A stretch of DNA of 64,000 nucleotides from Marinobacter fonticola (GTDB lineage Bacteria; Pseudomonadota; Gammaproteobacteria; Pseudomonadales; Oleiphilaceae): assembly GCF_008122265.1 (NCBI RefSeq), contig NZ_CP043042.1, positions 1,302,001 through 1,366,000 on the forward strand. Direction: 5' to 3'. A program made the position numbers and the translations under genes. The first letter of the stretch is position 1. Each line of letters opens with the position of its first letter. Positions 24,571-33,744 of the stretch are shown in pieces. The notes under the pieces were generated by a model. That model searched no databases and was not told where the DNA came from. It saw nothing but the letters and a program-made list of their open reading frames with translations.

Positions 24571-25779
24571 ATGTTCCTGACGATGTCTTACCGAAATGTG
24601 CTGGGCGGATTAGTGTGCAGTCTGGCTCTCGTGGCCTGCGGTGGCGGTGGGAGTTCTGGCACTGACGACACCGCGGAGCCGGCAAGTCCGGGAAAGGAAA
24701 GCGGTGTTTGCGGCGAACAGGTCGGCGCCGTTAACCAAGCGGCGTTAAATACCGCGGATTGCAAGTTCCTGAGCAGCTACCGCCTGTTTGCCGACAGTGG
24801 CGATCCCACGGCAAAGGCTAACGGCACAGGCACGCCCTATGACCTGACGACGCCGCTTTTTACCGATTACTCGAGTAAGTACCGTTTTGTCTTCGTACCG
24901 GAGGGAACCCAGGCAACCTACGTCAGTCGGGAGGCCTTCGATTTTCCCGTCGGCACGGTGATCACAAAGACCTTTTCGATCCCTGCGGATACCGCTTTTC
25001 GCGGCCCGCAAAACGAAAGCATGATCGAAACCCGCCTGATGATTCATCGCGAGAGCGGCTGGGTGGCCTTGCCGTACATCTGGAATGACGATTTCACGGA
25101 TGCCGAACTACGGGTGGCCGGCGGCACGGTGAATGTAACCACTATCCACAATGGCCAACAAATCGATCTGGCCTACCAGGTACCCGACAAGAATCAGTGT
25201 AAACAGTGCCACCAGTACAGCGATGGCAGCACCACGGGTATCGAGCCTATCGGTCCCAAGGCGCGCTTGCTCAATCGCGACTTCGATTATCCGTCCGGAG
25301 CGGGCAATCAGCTTGAGCACTGGCAGAGAGCGGGGATTCTCGCTGGCGTGCCTGCCGATGTGCATAGCATCGAGACGATTCCCGCGTACAGCGACGCCGA
25401 TGCGACACTGCTATCGGGCCAATCCGATGCAGGCTTGATGGCCTTGGCCAAAGGGTATTTGGACGTCAACTGTGCCCATTGCCATCGCCCGGAAGGCGGC
25501 GCCAGCAACACCGGCCTGCACCTGGAATACTGGCGTGACTACGAAACCGACCCGCGCAAGCATGGCGTATGCAAGAAGCCTGTGGCCTATGGTGGAGGCA
25601 GTCTGAGCTACGATGTCGTTCCCGGCGACGCAGCGAACTCGATTCTGCATTTCCGCATGGCGAGCAACCAGCCGGGGGACAAAATGCCGGAGATCGGCCG
25701 GACAATCGTGCATGACGAGGGTCTGGCGCTAATCGAAGCCTGGATCGACAGTCTGGACGCTACGACCTGCTCATCCTGA
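24571..25779 (+). CDS. SO2930-like diheme c-type cytochrome lipoprotein
   Basis: A 402-residue exported protein. The ATG at 24571 follows GAGGAG; a lipoprotein signal (GGLVCSLALVACGGGG) gives a lipobox Cys near residue 22. Two c-type haem sites are plain: CKQCH (about residue 212) and CAHCH (about 302), and a Met near the C-terminus (GDKMPEIGR) may be an axial ligand. The N-terminal part (YRLFADSGDPTAKANGTGTPYDLTTPLFTDYSSKYRF) matches the TIGR03806 / SO2930 type. It would carry electrons at the outer membrane or periplasm for an unknown donor. It lies 66 bases after the beta-helix gene, with a GC hairpin between, in the association known for these two families. Confidence 0.9.
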   Translation: MFLTMSYRNVLGGLVCSLALVACGGGGSSGTDDTAEPASPGKESGVCGEQVGAVNQAALNTADCKFLSSYRLFADSGDPTAKANGTGTPYDLTTPLFTDYSSKYRFVFVPEGTQATYVSREAFDFPVGTVITKTFSIPADTAFRGPQNESMIETRLMIHRESGWVALPYIWNDDFTDAELRVAGGTVNVTTIHNGQQIDLAYQVPDKNQCKQCHQYSDGSTTGIEPIGPKARLLNRDFDYPSGAGNQLEHWQRAGILAGVPADVHSIETIPAYSDADATLLSGQSDAGLMALAKGYLDVNCAHCHRPEGGASNTGLHLEYWRDYETDPRKHGVCKKPVAYGGGSLSYDVVPGDAANSILHFRMASNQPGDKMPEIGRTIVHDEGLALIEAWIDSLDATTCSS

Positions 25780-25789
25780 CGTTGTGTGG

Positions 25790-25814
25790 GGGGCGCCTGT
25801 CGATAAGGCGCCCC
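25790..25814 (+). terminator. GC-rich hairpin after the cytochrome gene
   Basis: A 9-base-pair stem, ggggcgcct (25790-25798) and aggcgcccc (25806-25814), with a 7-base loop lies 11 bases after the cytochrome stop. It has no U-tract (aaatac follows), so it is a weak or factor-assisted terminator, or an mRNA-stabilising structure before phoD. Confidence 0.4.
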
Positions 25815-26020
25815 AAATACAACGCATAGCCAGTCCTCGCCGAAGGGCTGTTCCTTGTGCTGTGGCCAGACGTCATCTGGCCCGATGGCGCAAGCCGTAC
25901 TATTATTCCCCGAAGTTTCCCTCTCAATACAGTTCAACGAATTGGCAGGAAGACGTCGCCATCGTTCTGTCATCGGGCCAGGCTATTTTCTGGAGCTGAT
26001 TTTTAACATAAGGACTTGTC

Positions 26021-27778
26021 ATGCAACGTTTGACGCGACGTGAATTCTTACGTATCTCGGCTCTCACGGCCGGTACGGTAGCCATTTCTACAGGCCTGTC
26101 AGGTTGTTTTTCTTCGGATTCGGATTCCGACTCCGATAACGATCGTGCCGTCGGTTTTCAGCATGGTGTGGCTAGCGGCGACCCCTTACAGAATAGGGTA
26201 CTACTATGGACCCGAATAACACCCGACGACGATGACAGCTCCGATATACCCGTGGGCTGGGAAGTGGCGACCGATGCCGAGTTCAGTAATCTGGTGCACT
26301 CGGGCGACACTATGGCCCGCGCCGCCAACGATTACACCGTAAAGGTGGACGTATTGGATTTGCAGGCAGGCCAAACGTATTACTACCGCTTTAAGTCTGA
26401 AGGCGACACCGTCTCGCCCGCCGGTCTCACACGGACCTTGCCGGAGGGCGCGGTATCGCAGGTGCGGTTAGCCGTGCTGTCCTGCTCCAACTACCCCGCG
26501 GGATACTTCAATGTCTACGCCGCCGCTGCACAGGAAGCGGAGCTGGATGCGGTCGTCCATCTCGGCGACTACATCTATGAATACGAACAGGGCGGCTATG
26601 CGTCGGGCGATGCCGAAGCCCTGGGTCGTACGTTGCCGGCCGATAACGATACCGAACTGCTGACGCTGACCGACTATCGCAAACGCTACGCGCTCTACCA
26701 CACCGATACCGACCTGCAGGCCCTGCACGCGGCTGCGCCGTTCATTGCCGTTTGGGACGACCACGAAGTGGCCAACGACGCCTGGGAGGACGGTGCCGAA
26801 AATCATACGCCAGGCGAAGAGGGTGATTTTACCGCTCGCAAAACGGCTGCCCTGCAGGCTTATTTCGAGTGGATGCCGGTGCGTCCCGCCAGCGAAGACG
26901 ACCAGCAAACGATCTACCGCAGCTTCCAGTTCGGCAATCTGGTCAGTCTCTATATGCTGGATACGCGGATTATCGGACGCGATGAACAGCTCAGCTACGC
27001 CAACTACCTGACTGGCGACCCGGAGAATCCCATCAACGCCGCCCAGTTCGAGGAGGACGTGACCAATCCCAACCGCACACTGCTGGGCGCGGAACAATTG
27101 GCCTGGCTGCAGAACCAGATGGCGACTTCGACGGCCACTTGGCAAGTGCTGGGCCAGCAGGTGCTCATGGGCCGGATGACATTGCCGGCGGAGTTACTGC
27201 TCAGTATCCAAAACCCTGATCCTGAGGTGTTGTTGCCCCTCTTTGAGGAGCTTGCGACGATCAAGGCCCGCATGTTGGCGAACGATCCGACTTTAACACC
27301 CGAAGAGCGAGCTCGCTTAGACGCCGAGTTGCCCTATAACCTCGATGCCTGGGACGGCTATTACCACGAGCGGGAAGTGGTGCTAGCCTCCGTGCGCGAG
27401 CTCGACAAAAACCTGGTGGTACTGGCAGGGGATACCCATAATGCTTGGGGCAACGATCTCAAGGACATGGCCGGCAATGCCGTCGGCGTGGAGTTCGCCA
27501 CCGCATCTGTCACATCGCCAGGGTTGGAGGACTATCTGGGGTTGCCGGAGGACGCGGTTCCCGGGGCCGAAGAAGCCCTCCAGACGCTAATCGATGATCT
27601 GCAATACACCAACATTAACCAGCGCGGCTATCTGTTGATCACGTTGACGCTCAATGAAGCCCGAGCCGACTGGCGCTACGTCGATACCATTAAGGCTACC
27701 AGTTACAGTCTGGACGCATCCCGCCGGATGTCATTGAAGACGACGCCTGCAACACGTCAGATTCAGGCGGTGTCTTAA
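26021..27778 (+). CDS. phoD: PhoD-like alkaline phosphatase/phosphodiesterase (Tat-exported)
   Basis: A 585-residue metallophosphoesterase. The N-terminus MQRLTRREFLRISALTAG carries a twin-arginine motif, so it is exported folded; SGCFSS after the hydrophobic stretch could also serve as a lipobox. A PhoD N-terminal beta domain covers about residues 42-145 (FQHGVASGDPLQNRVLLWTRI). The metal site is built from SCSNY, VVHLGDYIYEY (Asp), WDDHEVANDAW (about 243-253) and LAGDTHNAWG (about 468-477). PhoD enzymes use Ca2+/Fe3+ and release phosphate from mono- and diesters such as DNA, phospholipid or teichoic-acid derivatives. AAGGA precedes the ATG. No Pho box was recognised upstream. It may belong to the transcription unit of the cytochrome gene or have its own promoter in the 240-base gap. 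Confidence 0.9.
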   Translation: MQRLTRREFLRISALTAGTVAISTGLSGCFSSDSDSDSDNDRAVGFQHGVASGDPLQNRVLLWTRITPDDDDSSDIPVGWEVATDAEFSNLVHSGDTMARAANDYTVKVDVLDLQAGQTYYYRFKSEGDTVSPAGLTRTLPEGAVSQVRLAVLSCSNYPAGYFNVYAAAAQEAELDAVVHLGDYIYEYEQGGYASGDAEALGRTLPADNDTELLTLTDYRKRYALYHTDTDLQALHAAAPFIAVWDDHEVANDAWEDGAENHTPGEEGDFTARKTAALQAYFEWMPVRPASEDDQQTIYRSFQFGNLVSLYMLDTRIIGRDEQLSYANYLTGDPENPINAAQFEEDVTNPNRTLLGAEQLAWLQNQMATSTATWQVLGQQVLMGRMTLPAELLLSIQNPDPEVLLPLFEELATIKARMLANDPTLTPEERARLDAELPYNLDAWDGYYHEREVVLASVRELDKNLVVLAGDTHNAWGNDLKDMAGNAVGVEFATASVTSPGLEDYLGLPEDAVPGAEEALQTLIDDLQYTNINQRGYLLITLTLNEARADWRYVDTIKATSYSLDASRRMSLKTTPATRQIQAVS

Positions 27779-27835
27779 TGCACTGTTCGGCCCTGACCTC
27801 TGTCGCGAACCCTATTGCATTTCCAGAGGATACCT

Positions 27836-28489
27836 ATGCAACTCGTCATCGGTAACAAGAATTACTCTTCCTGGTCGCTTCGACCCTGGTTACTGATGTC
27901 CGCTTCGGGCCTGGCGTTCGAAGAGATTCAGGAATCCCTGCACAAGGACGATATTACGCGGCGTTTGGGGCAGTATTCGCCGACCTGCCGTGTTCCCGTG
28001 CTGATCGATGATGGCGTGACCGTTTGGGATTCTCTCGCCATTTGTGAGTACGTGTCTGAAACATACCTCGATGGCCAAGGTTGGCCATCCGACCGTTGGG
28101 CCCGGGCACAGGCCCGGGCCGTATGCACGGAAATGCATTCGGGCTTTTCCGCTCTGCGCAAGGAAATGCCCATGAACTGCCGCGCGCGCCGGCGGATCGA
28201 ACTGAGCGACGCTGCGAAAGCCGACATTGCCCGTATTGACGCCATCTGGACCGAGTACAGCTCCCGCTATAGCGAGCACGGGCCCTGGCTGTTCGGCTCG
28301 TTCTCGATTGCCGATTGCTTCTTCGCGCCGGTGGCGTTTCGCTTCCTGACCTATGATGTCGAGCTATCCGATAGCGCCCGGCAATACGCTGAACGGCTGC
28401 GCGATCACGGCAGCATGCAGCATTGGCTGTCGGCCGCCAGAGACGAAAAAGAAGTCGTGGCGGAAGACGAGGTGGGTGTTGAGGCCTAA
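27836..28489 (+). CDS. Glutathione S-transferase
   Basis: A 217-residue cytosolic GST. The ATG at 27836 has AGAGGAT five bases upstream; an earlier in-frame ATG at 27815 has none. The thioredoxin-fold N-domain holds the glutathione site: NKNYSSWSLRPWLLM (about residues 6-20, with candidate catalytic Ser), RVPVLIDDGVTVWDSLAICEYV (cis-Pro and the E/D-S pair). The all-helical C-domain follows (FGSFSIADCFFAPVAFRF). Substrate unknown. It converges on the ChaN gene. Confidence 0.9.
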   Translation: MQLVIGNKNYSSWSLRPWLLMSASGLAFEEIQESLHKDDITRRLGQYSPTCRVPVLIDDGVTVWDSLAICEYVSETYLDGQGWPSDRWARAQARAVCTEMHSGFSALRKEMPMNCRARRRIELSDAAKADIARIDAIWTEYSSRYSEHGPWLFGSFSIADCFFAPVAFRFLTYDVELSDSARQYAERLRDHGSMQHWLSAARDEKEVVAEDEVGVEA

Positions 28490-28512
28490 TGATCGAGCTC
28501 GTGCACTGAAGC

Positions 28513-29514
28513 TCAGGGACATTCGATGTCCCGGGCCTTGGCGAATTGCTCGCTGATCGCGGCCTTCATGCGCTCGGGGTTCACGTATTCCGGCGGTAAC
28601 GGTGCAAGCAGGTAAATAGCGTCGCCTTTTTCCAGATCGGCTTGGTCGAAACCGGGCGCGCGGGGATTGTCGACCACGACCGGGCTCAATACGCGAACCT
28701 GGATATCCGGCGCTCGGGCTTTTAGCGCTGCGACAGTCCCCAGGCGGTTTTCGCTGTGGAAAGTGCCGGTCAGGTGCAGTACCTGATGTTCTGGGTGAGC
28801 GTCGAGGGCCTCTAAAATGCGGCTGGCCATGGTGTTGTCCCGCAACACTTGGGCCTTGTAGCGGTTTTCTAGCTGGTTGGAGGCGTTGGTGCTGTGTCCG
28901 CCCAGGGCGCCGAAGAAGCGCTCCCGGTAAGCCGGATCGCTATAGAATGGATCTTCCGGCAGCAACTCCCGTGTTTCCGGAGCGAACGCCCCCAGAGCCT
29001 CTTCGCCTTGACGCCCAACGCAGCGCACCACCGTGGCGGGGGCGTTGGCGGCAATGACCGGCACACCCATAGCGGCGGAAAAAGCCACCAGGGGCCGGTA
29101 AGACGCACGGTAATTATCCCAGGCTTGCGCATCCTCGATCATTTCCGCTTCGCCCAACTCGCCAGCCAGGTAGCGATCCAGTTGCGGCTGATAATCCATG
29201 TTGAATTGCTCCAGCGACAGGATCTGTTGCGGACGGTGCGGGTAGAGGGCCACCTGCATCCGGGCCTGGAGCAGGTGGGCGCCGTTATGCCCATGGAGCT
29301 CGCCGATGATCACGACATCGACATTCTGCCAGCGCTCCGCCAGAGCTTCGGCAGTGATGTATTGACCTGTGTCCGTGTCGATCAGGTGGGTATTGAGCAG
29401 CGAATGCAGAGGTGGTAGCGACCGGGTTGGCGCCGGCTCAACTGTACTGACCGTCGAGCAGCCGGCTAACAGGAGCATTGAAGTGCCGAAACACACTAAG
29501 GAACGGGCAAGCAC
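28513..29514 (-). CDS. ChaN-family lipoprotein (haem-binding-like)
   Basis: A 333-residue lipoprotein. The GTG at 29514 has GGGAG at 8 bases and gives a compact signal VLARSLVCFGTSMLLLAGC with the lipobox Cys near residue 19. The ChaN (Haem_bd_uptake) fold is marked by VVIIGELHGHNGAHLLQARM (about 68-87), ILSLEQFNMDYQPQLDRYL and HLTGTFHSENRLGTVAAL. Campylobacter ChaN binds haem as a cofacial dimer, and the fold is related to TraB/Tiki proteases. Either haem handling or peptidase activity is possible. It is alone on its strand between GST and the zinc exporter. Confidence 0.87.
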   Translation of the reverse strand: MLARSLVCFGTSMLLLAGCSTVSTVEPAPTRSLPPLHSLLNTHLIDTDTGQYITAEALAERWQNVDVVIIGELHGHNGAHLLQARMQVALYPHRPQQILSLEQFNMDYQPQLDRYLAGELGEAEMIEDAQAWDNYRASYRPLVAFSAAMGVPVIAANAPATVVRCVGRQGEEALGAFAPETRELLPEDPFYSDPAYRERFFGALGGHSTNASNQLENRYKAQVLRDNTMASRILEALDAHPEHQVLHLTGTFHSENRLGTVAALKARAPDIQVRVLSPVVVDNPRAPGFDQADLEKGDAIYLLAPLPPEYVNPERMKAAISEQFAKARDIECP

Positions 29515-29668
29515 GTTGGGGACTCCCACAGAGCGAATTCACTTTGGGTTTCAGGAAGCCACTGATTATAGCGGATCGGTGGCGAGCGCTTGACCTTGAA
29601 GTGGTTGCAGGGTTTAGAAATGCAGCATTGGGTTTTCGTAGAATTCGAGCTGCTTAGGAGCCGCACGC

Positions 29669-30595
29669 ATGACGCACAGTCATTCTCATCAGAGCCATTC
29701 CCACGGGCATCACCATGGCCACTCTCACGGGGTGCCCAACAGCCGCGCATTTGCCATTGGCATCGTGCTCAACGTCATTTTTGTGGTGGTGGAAGCGGTC
29801 TATGGCGTGCTGGCGGGTTCCATGGCGCTGCTGGCGGATGCCGGCCATAACCTGAGCGATGTACTGGGGCTGGTTCTGGCCTGGGGCGCGGCTTGGCTGG
29901 CGCAGCGGCAGGCGACCAAATGGCGCACCTACGGACTCAAGAAAACCACCATCCTGGCGGCTTTGATCAATGCGCTGGTACTGATGGTGGCCATCGGTGG
30001 TATCGCCTGGGAGTCCGTACGTCGCTTTTCCAATCCGGCGGATGTAGCGGGCATGACCGTTATCGTCGTGGCGTTGGTGGGTGTGGTCATCAACGCGGCC
30101 ACGATGATGCTGTTCATCGGCGGACAGAAAGATGACCTGAACGTGCGCGGCGCCTTCCTGCACATGGCTGCGGATGCTGGCGTGTCATTGGGTGTCGCGG
30201 TTGCCGGGGGGCTTATCCTGTGGACCGGTCAGGCGTGGATTGACCCGATAGTGAGCCTGGGCATAGTCATCGTCATTCTGGTGGGCACGTGGGGTTTATT
30301 GCGTGAATCCCTCAACCTCAGCCTGGACGCGGTACCGGCGGGCATCGATCCCGATGCAGTGCGCCAGATGTTGATTGACCTGCCAGGGGTCGAAAATGTC
30401 CATCACATTCATATCTGGGCGATGAGCACCACCGAAAACGCCCTGACGGCGCATTTGGTCAAACCCGATCCCGAAGCGGACGATGCCCTGCTGGAAACGT
30501 TGGAGCGGCGGTTGCGCGAGGAATTTAACATCAGCCATGTGACTGTCCAGTGGGAGCGCGACATGAGCGGTTGTCCGATGCCGGAGCCGTGCTGA
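29669..30595 (+). CDS. Zn2+/Cd2+ cation-diffusion-facilitator exporter
   Basis: A 308-residue CDF protein (CzcD/ZitB type) exporting Zn2+ and related ions from the cytoplasm in exchange for protons. The N-terminal 22 residues are His-rich (HSHSHQSHSHGHHHGHSHG), a metal-collecting tail. Six membrane helices follow; the transport site residues are in LLADAGHNLSDVLGL (helix 2) and LHMAADAGVSLG (helix 5, HxxxD). The C-terminal cytoplasmic ferredoxin-like domain contains HHIHIWAMSTTENALTAHL. TAGGAG precedes the ATG. No metal regulator is adjacent. Confidence 0.94.
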   Translation: MTHSHSHQSHSHGHHHGHSHGVPNSRAFAIGIVLNVIFVVVEAVYGVLAGSMALLADAGHNLSDVLGLVLAWGAAWLAQRQATKWRTYGLKKTTILAALINALVLMVAIGGIAWESVRRFSNPADVAGMTVIVVALVGVVINAATMMLFIGGQKDDLNVRGAFLHMAADAGVSLGVAVAGGLILWTGQAWIDPIVSLGIVIVILVGTWGLLRESLNLSLDAVPAGIDPDAVRQMLIDLPGVENVHHIHIWAMSTTENALTAHLVKPDPEADDALLETLERRLREEFNISHVTVQWERDMSGCPMPEPC

Positions 30596-30613
30596 TCGTT
30601 CGCGCGTAGCCGC

Positions 30614-31981
30614 TTAACCTACCGGGAATTCAGTCTTCGCGTAGCGTACGTGCAACTTGCGCCGCATGGTAAGGATGTAGCCCAGGGTTAGCGGGCCGAC
30701 CCGGCCAACCACCATCACAACCATGATAATGATCTGTCCCGGAGCGCCGAGTTCGCCGGTGGTACCCCGGGATAGACCCACCGTGCCAAAGGCGGAGACC
30801 ACCTCGAAAGCCAGGTCGAGGAAACCGGTGCGCATGGTGATCGCGAGCCCGAAAACGCCCAGGAAAATGGTCGCCATAGCGATGGTGGTAATGGCAAGCG
30901 CCTTGATAACGGCTTCCTGGGTCAGGGAGCGCTTGAAGAGGGTGGCGTGGAGATTGCCCCGCAAAAAAGAGCGCGTTGCGGCGATAAGGATCACGAATGT
31001 CGATAGTTTGATGCCGCTGGACGTGGAATTAGGCGCACCGCCGATAAACATCAGCAGCAAGAACATGACGCAGGTTCCCGACGTCAGCGCGCTGATATCC
31101 AGGGTGTTGAAGCCGGCCGTGCGCGGAGTGGTGCTTTGGAACCAAGCGGCCAAAAGTTTATCGCCCCACCCGCCCAATGCGCCCAGGGTATTGGGGTTGC
31201 CGTACTCCAGCAGCAGGAAAATCGCGGTTGCCGCCAGGTTAAGAATGACAGTGGTGACCAAAATCAGCTTTGAATAGACCGAAAGGGCCGAAAAACTGCG
31301 CTTTTCCACCACCTCCTTGACGACGATATAGCCCAGCCCGCCGACGATAAACAGAGCTGAAACCGTCAGCGTAATGCCCGGGCTGGAGACGTAGCTCATA
31401 AGGCTTGAGGAAGACAACGCAAAGCCGGCGTTGTTGAAGGCGGAAATGCTGTAAAACAGCGCGTGGTACAAGCCGTCGCCCCAGCCTTTTTCCGGCACAA
31501 AAAAGCCAGCCAGAATCAGCAGTCCGATGGCTTCGCTGATCAGAGCAAAGGCGGCGATGGAGGCGCCCGCCTTGCGGGTGGTCTTGATGGAAATTTCGTT
31601 CAGCGCCTCCTGCGCGAACAATTGTTGCTTTAGCCCCAACCGGAAACCCAGAGCCACAGCGGTGAGCACGGCGAAGGTCATTAGCCCCAGGCCGCCGAGC
31701 TGGATCAGCGAGAGAATGACCACTTGCCCGAAAACCGTGAACTGGCTGCCCGTATCGACCACCACCAGGCCCGTGACCGTAACGGCGGACGTTGCCGTGA
31801 ATGCCGCCTCCAGCCAGGTAACGGGTACGTGGGTAGCCCAGGGCGTCTTCAACAGGCAGGTGCCGATGGTGATGAGCACCAGAAAACTCTCGATCAGCAG
31901 GCGCGGTGGGCTGGTGCGGCGCGGGCCCGACCGTGAGGAACGAGGGTGCCTGGGGAAAAAGGCAGGTCGCCAGTTACTCAT
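30614..31981 (-). CDS. K+ uptake protein TrkH/KtrB family
   Basis: A 455-residue K+-translocating membrane subunit of KtrB size. Four M1-P-M2 repeats are seen, with selectivity filter regions such as AVTVTGLVVVDTG (about residue 66), SISAFNNAGFALS (about 182), TTPRTAGFNTLDI (about 286) and SAFGTVGLSRGTTG (about 391). Filter glycines are present in each. The segment GGAPNSTSSGIKLST near 315-329 is the conserved linker of the third repeat. The gene overlaps the preceding TrkA-type gene by 4 bases (ATGA, 31978-31981), so the subunits are made together. Confidence 0.93.
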   Translation of the reverse strand: MSNWRPAFFPRHPRSSRSGPRRTSPPRLLIESFLVLITIGTCLLKTPWATHVPVTWLEAAFTATSAVTVTGLVVVDTGSQFTVFGQVVILSLIQLGGLGLMTFAVLTAVALGFRLGLKQQLFAQEALNEISIKTTRKAGASIAAFALISEAIGLLILAGFFVPEKGWGDGLYHALFYSISAFNNAGFALSSSSLMSYVSSPGITLTVSALFIVGGLGYIVVKEVVEKRSFSALSVYSKLILVTTVILNLAATAIFLLLEYGNPNTLGALGGWGDKLLAAWFQSTTPRTAGFNTLDISALTSGTCVMFLLLMFIGGAPNSTSSGIKLSTFVILIAATRSFLRGNLHATLFKRSLTQEAVIKALAITTIAMATIFLGVFGLAITMRTGFLDLAFEVVSAFGTVGLSRGTTGELGAPGQIIIMVVMVVGRVGPLTLGYILTMRRKLHVRYAKTEFPVG

Positions 31982-32637
31982 ACTCGGTCGGCGAGTTTGC
32001 GAAATTCGGTCAGGGTACCGGCAAGGACAATCTGGTCGTCCTTGCGCAAGACAAAGTCGTTCGAAGGATTGATGGTCGTGTCTGAGCCGCGCTTGACCAA
32101 TAGCAACTTGACTTCGGCCTCGGTTTCGCCGGCCAGATCGGCAAGCGCGGTGCCGTCAAGACTGTCGGTGGCGAAGATCTCGACGATAAACTCGTCGTCA
32201 CCGAGATCGATGTAGTTATTCACCATCGGGTAGTTGAGTTCCTGCGCGACACGTACACCCATCTCGAACTCGGGGCCGATGATCCGGGTCGCGCCGATTT
32301 TGTCGAGAATCCGGTGATGCTGGCTGGTGATTGCCTTGGCCCAGACTTTCTCGATACCCAGGTCCAGCAGTTGCATCGTGGCCAATATGGCGGCTTCGAA
32401 GTCCTCGTCGATTGCCACCACGCCGATGTCGTATTGGCTCACGTCGAGTTCCTTGAGGGCATGCTCGTTGGTCACGTCGGCAATGACGGCATGGGTGATC
32501 GTCTCCGCCAGGCGGTCGACCCGGCTTTCATCGATATCCACTCCCAGTACGTCATGTCCAAGGCGGGTCAACTCCTTGGCGATGGTTTCACCGAAAACAC
32601 CTAAACCAATTACAACGACCTGCTGTCGCTCAATCAT
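31978..32637 (-). CDS. K+ uptake regulatory subunit TrkA/KtrA
   Basis: A 219-residue cytoplasmic RCK protein that gates the partner K+ channel subunit. An ATG at 32637 has AAGGA at 6 bases; the longer frame upstream lacks a site. RCK_N Rossmann motif VVVIGLGVFGETIAKEL (residues 7-23), then GVDIDESRVDRLAE with the acidic end of beta-2, and the RCK_C domain from about residue 135 (EIFATDSLDGTALADL...VLRKDDQIVLAGT). One RCK unit, not two, points to a KtrA-type octameric ring. It binds nucleotides (ATP/ADP or NAD(H)). Confidence 0.93.
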   Translation of the reverse strand: MIERQQVVVIGLGVFGETIAKELTRLGHDVLGVDIDESRVDRLAETITHAVIADVTNEHALKELDVSQYDIGVVAIDEDFEAAILATMQLLDLGIEKVWAKAITSQHHRILDKIGATRIIGPEFEMGVRVAQELNYPMVNNYIDLGDDEFIVEIFATDSLDGTALADLAGETEAEVKLLLVKRGSDTTINPSNDFVLRKDDQIVLAGTLTEFRKLADRV

Positions 32638-32888
32638 GGCGCGTCCTTGTTCCTGGGTCTCGCTCGGGTCGAGCAGTGCGGAGTTTGATGTTAGCAAATT
32701 CTGAATACGCTTGTTTTAGGATGCGCTTTCGAGACCGAGTCCACTGCTGCCGCCCAGGCCCTCGGCGGTCGAAACTTGATAGACCGTAATGCGTTCGGCT
32801 TTTTTGCGCTTGATGGCCGGCGCCGGAGGGGTGCACTGTAGTTACCGATGACGGATGCAATGCCTATTCACTGAACAGGAGGTTATTC

Positions 32889-33488
32889 ATGGCTAAGGTT
32901 CTTGTCCTGTACTACTCCTCATACGGTCACATTGAAACCATGGCTAACGCCGTGGCGACCGGTGTTCGCAACGCGAATCTGGAGGCCGATGTCAAACGGG
33001 TCCCGGAAACCGTGCCGGAAAATGTGGCTAAGGATGCAGGCTTCAAACTGGATCAAGAAGCGCCCATTGCCCAGGTGGAAGACTTGGCAAACTACGATGC
33101 TATCGTGCTGGGAACGCCGACGCGCTTCGGCCGTGTCAGCAGTCAGATGGCAACATTCCTCGATCAGGCCGGCGGACTCTGGGCCAAAGGGGCGATGGTC
33201 GGCAAGGTCGGTAGCGCGTTCACCTCCTCCGGCAGTCAGCACGGCGGCCAGGAAACGACGCTATTTTCCATGATTACCAATCTGCTGCACTTCGGCATGA
33301 TCATCGTCGGCCTACCGTATAGCCACAAAGGACAGATGACCCTGGATGAAATCGTGGGCGGTGCGCCCTATGGCGCAACGACCATTGCGGGTTCCGATGG
33401 CGCGCGCCAGCCCAGTGAAATCGAGTTGGAAGGCGCGCGGCATCAGGGCGAGCTTGTTGCACGGACTACTGCACGACTGTTTGACTAA
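32889..33488 (+). CDS. wrbA: NAD(P)H:quinone oxidoreductase WrbA
   Basis: A 199-residue flavodoxin-fold protein that reduces quinones by two electrons, avoiding semiquinone radicals. [21 protein letters not shown] (from residue 2) is the FMN phosphate loop; [19 protein letters not shown] and [19 protein letters not shown] are the WrbA signatures; [21 protein letters not shown] is the later block. The ATG has an excellent AGGAGG site. Length equals the family norm. Confidence 0.96.
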   Translation: MAKVLVLYYSSYGHIETMANAVATGVRNANLEADVKRVPETVPENVAKDAGFKLDQEAPIAQVEDLANYDAIVLGTPTRFGRVSSQMATFLDQAGGLWAKGAMVGKVGSAFTSSGSQHGGQETTLFSMITNLLHFGMIIVGLPYSHKGQMTLDEIVGGAPYGATTIAGSDGARQPSEIELEGARHQGELVARTTARLFD

Positions 33489-33744
33489 GTCCGCTAAGGA
33501 GCTTCTGAAAAGTCCATTCTGCGGCGAATCGCTGTGTTGCGCGGTGCTTGTGGCAAGCCCGGTCAGACATTCGTCTTCGCAGAGATGGCGGAGGAGTTGG
33601 TCGTGGAACACTTGAGTTTGTTGGTGGCGAAGTAAAAATGAGGCCTCATCACTGATTACGAAGCTGTCACAGTGATTGCCGGGCGCCCCGGGTCGGCTAA
33701 GCTGAACGTATCGAAAGCATCGACATGGAATAGGGGCGTTCGTC
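33489..33744. other. 256-base intergenic region, nothing identified
   Basis: Between wrbA and the subtilase pseudogene. A short open frame on the minus strand here has no start or family resemblance. The base composition resembles coding DNA, so decayed gene or element remains are possible, but I cannot name one. Confidence 0.3.

Noticed and set aside
33489..33744. Possible insertion-sequence remnant between wrbA and the subtilase pseudogene
   Set aside because: I found no inverted ends or transposase motif, so the idea is unsupported.
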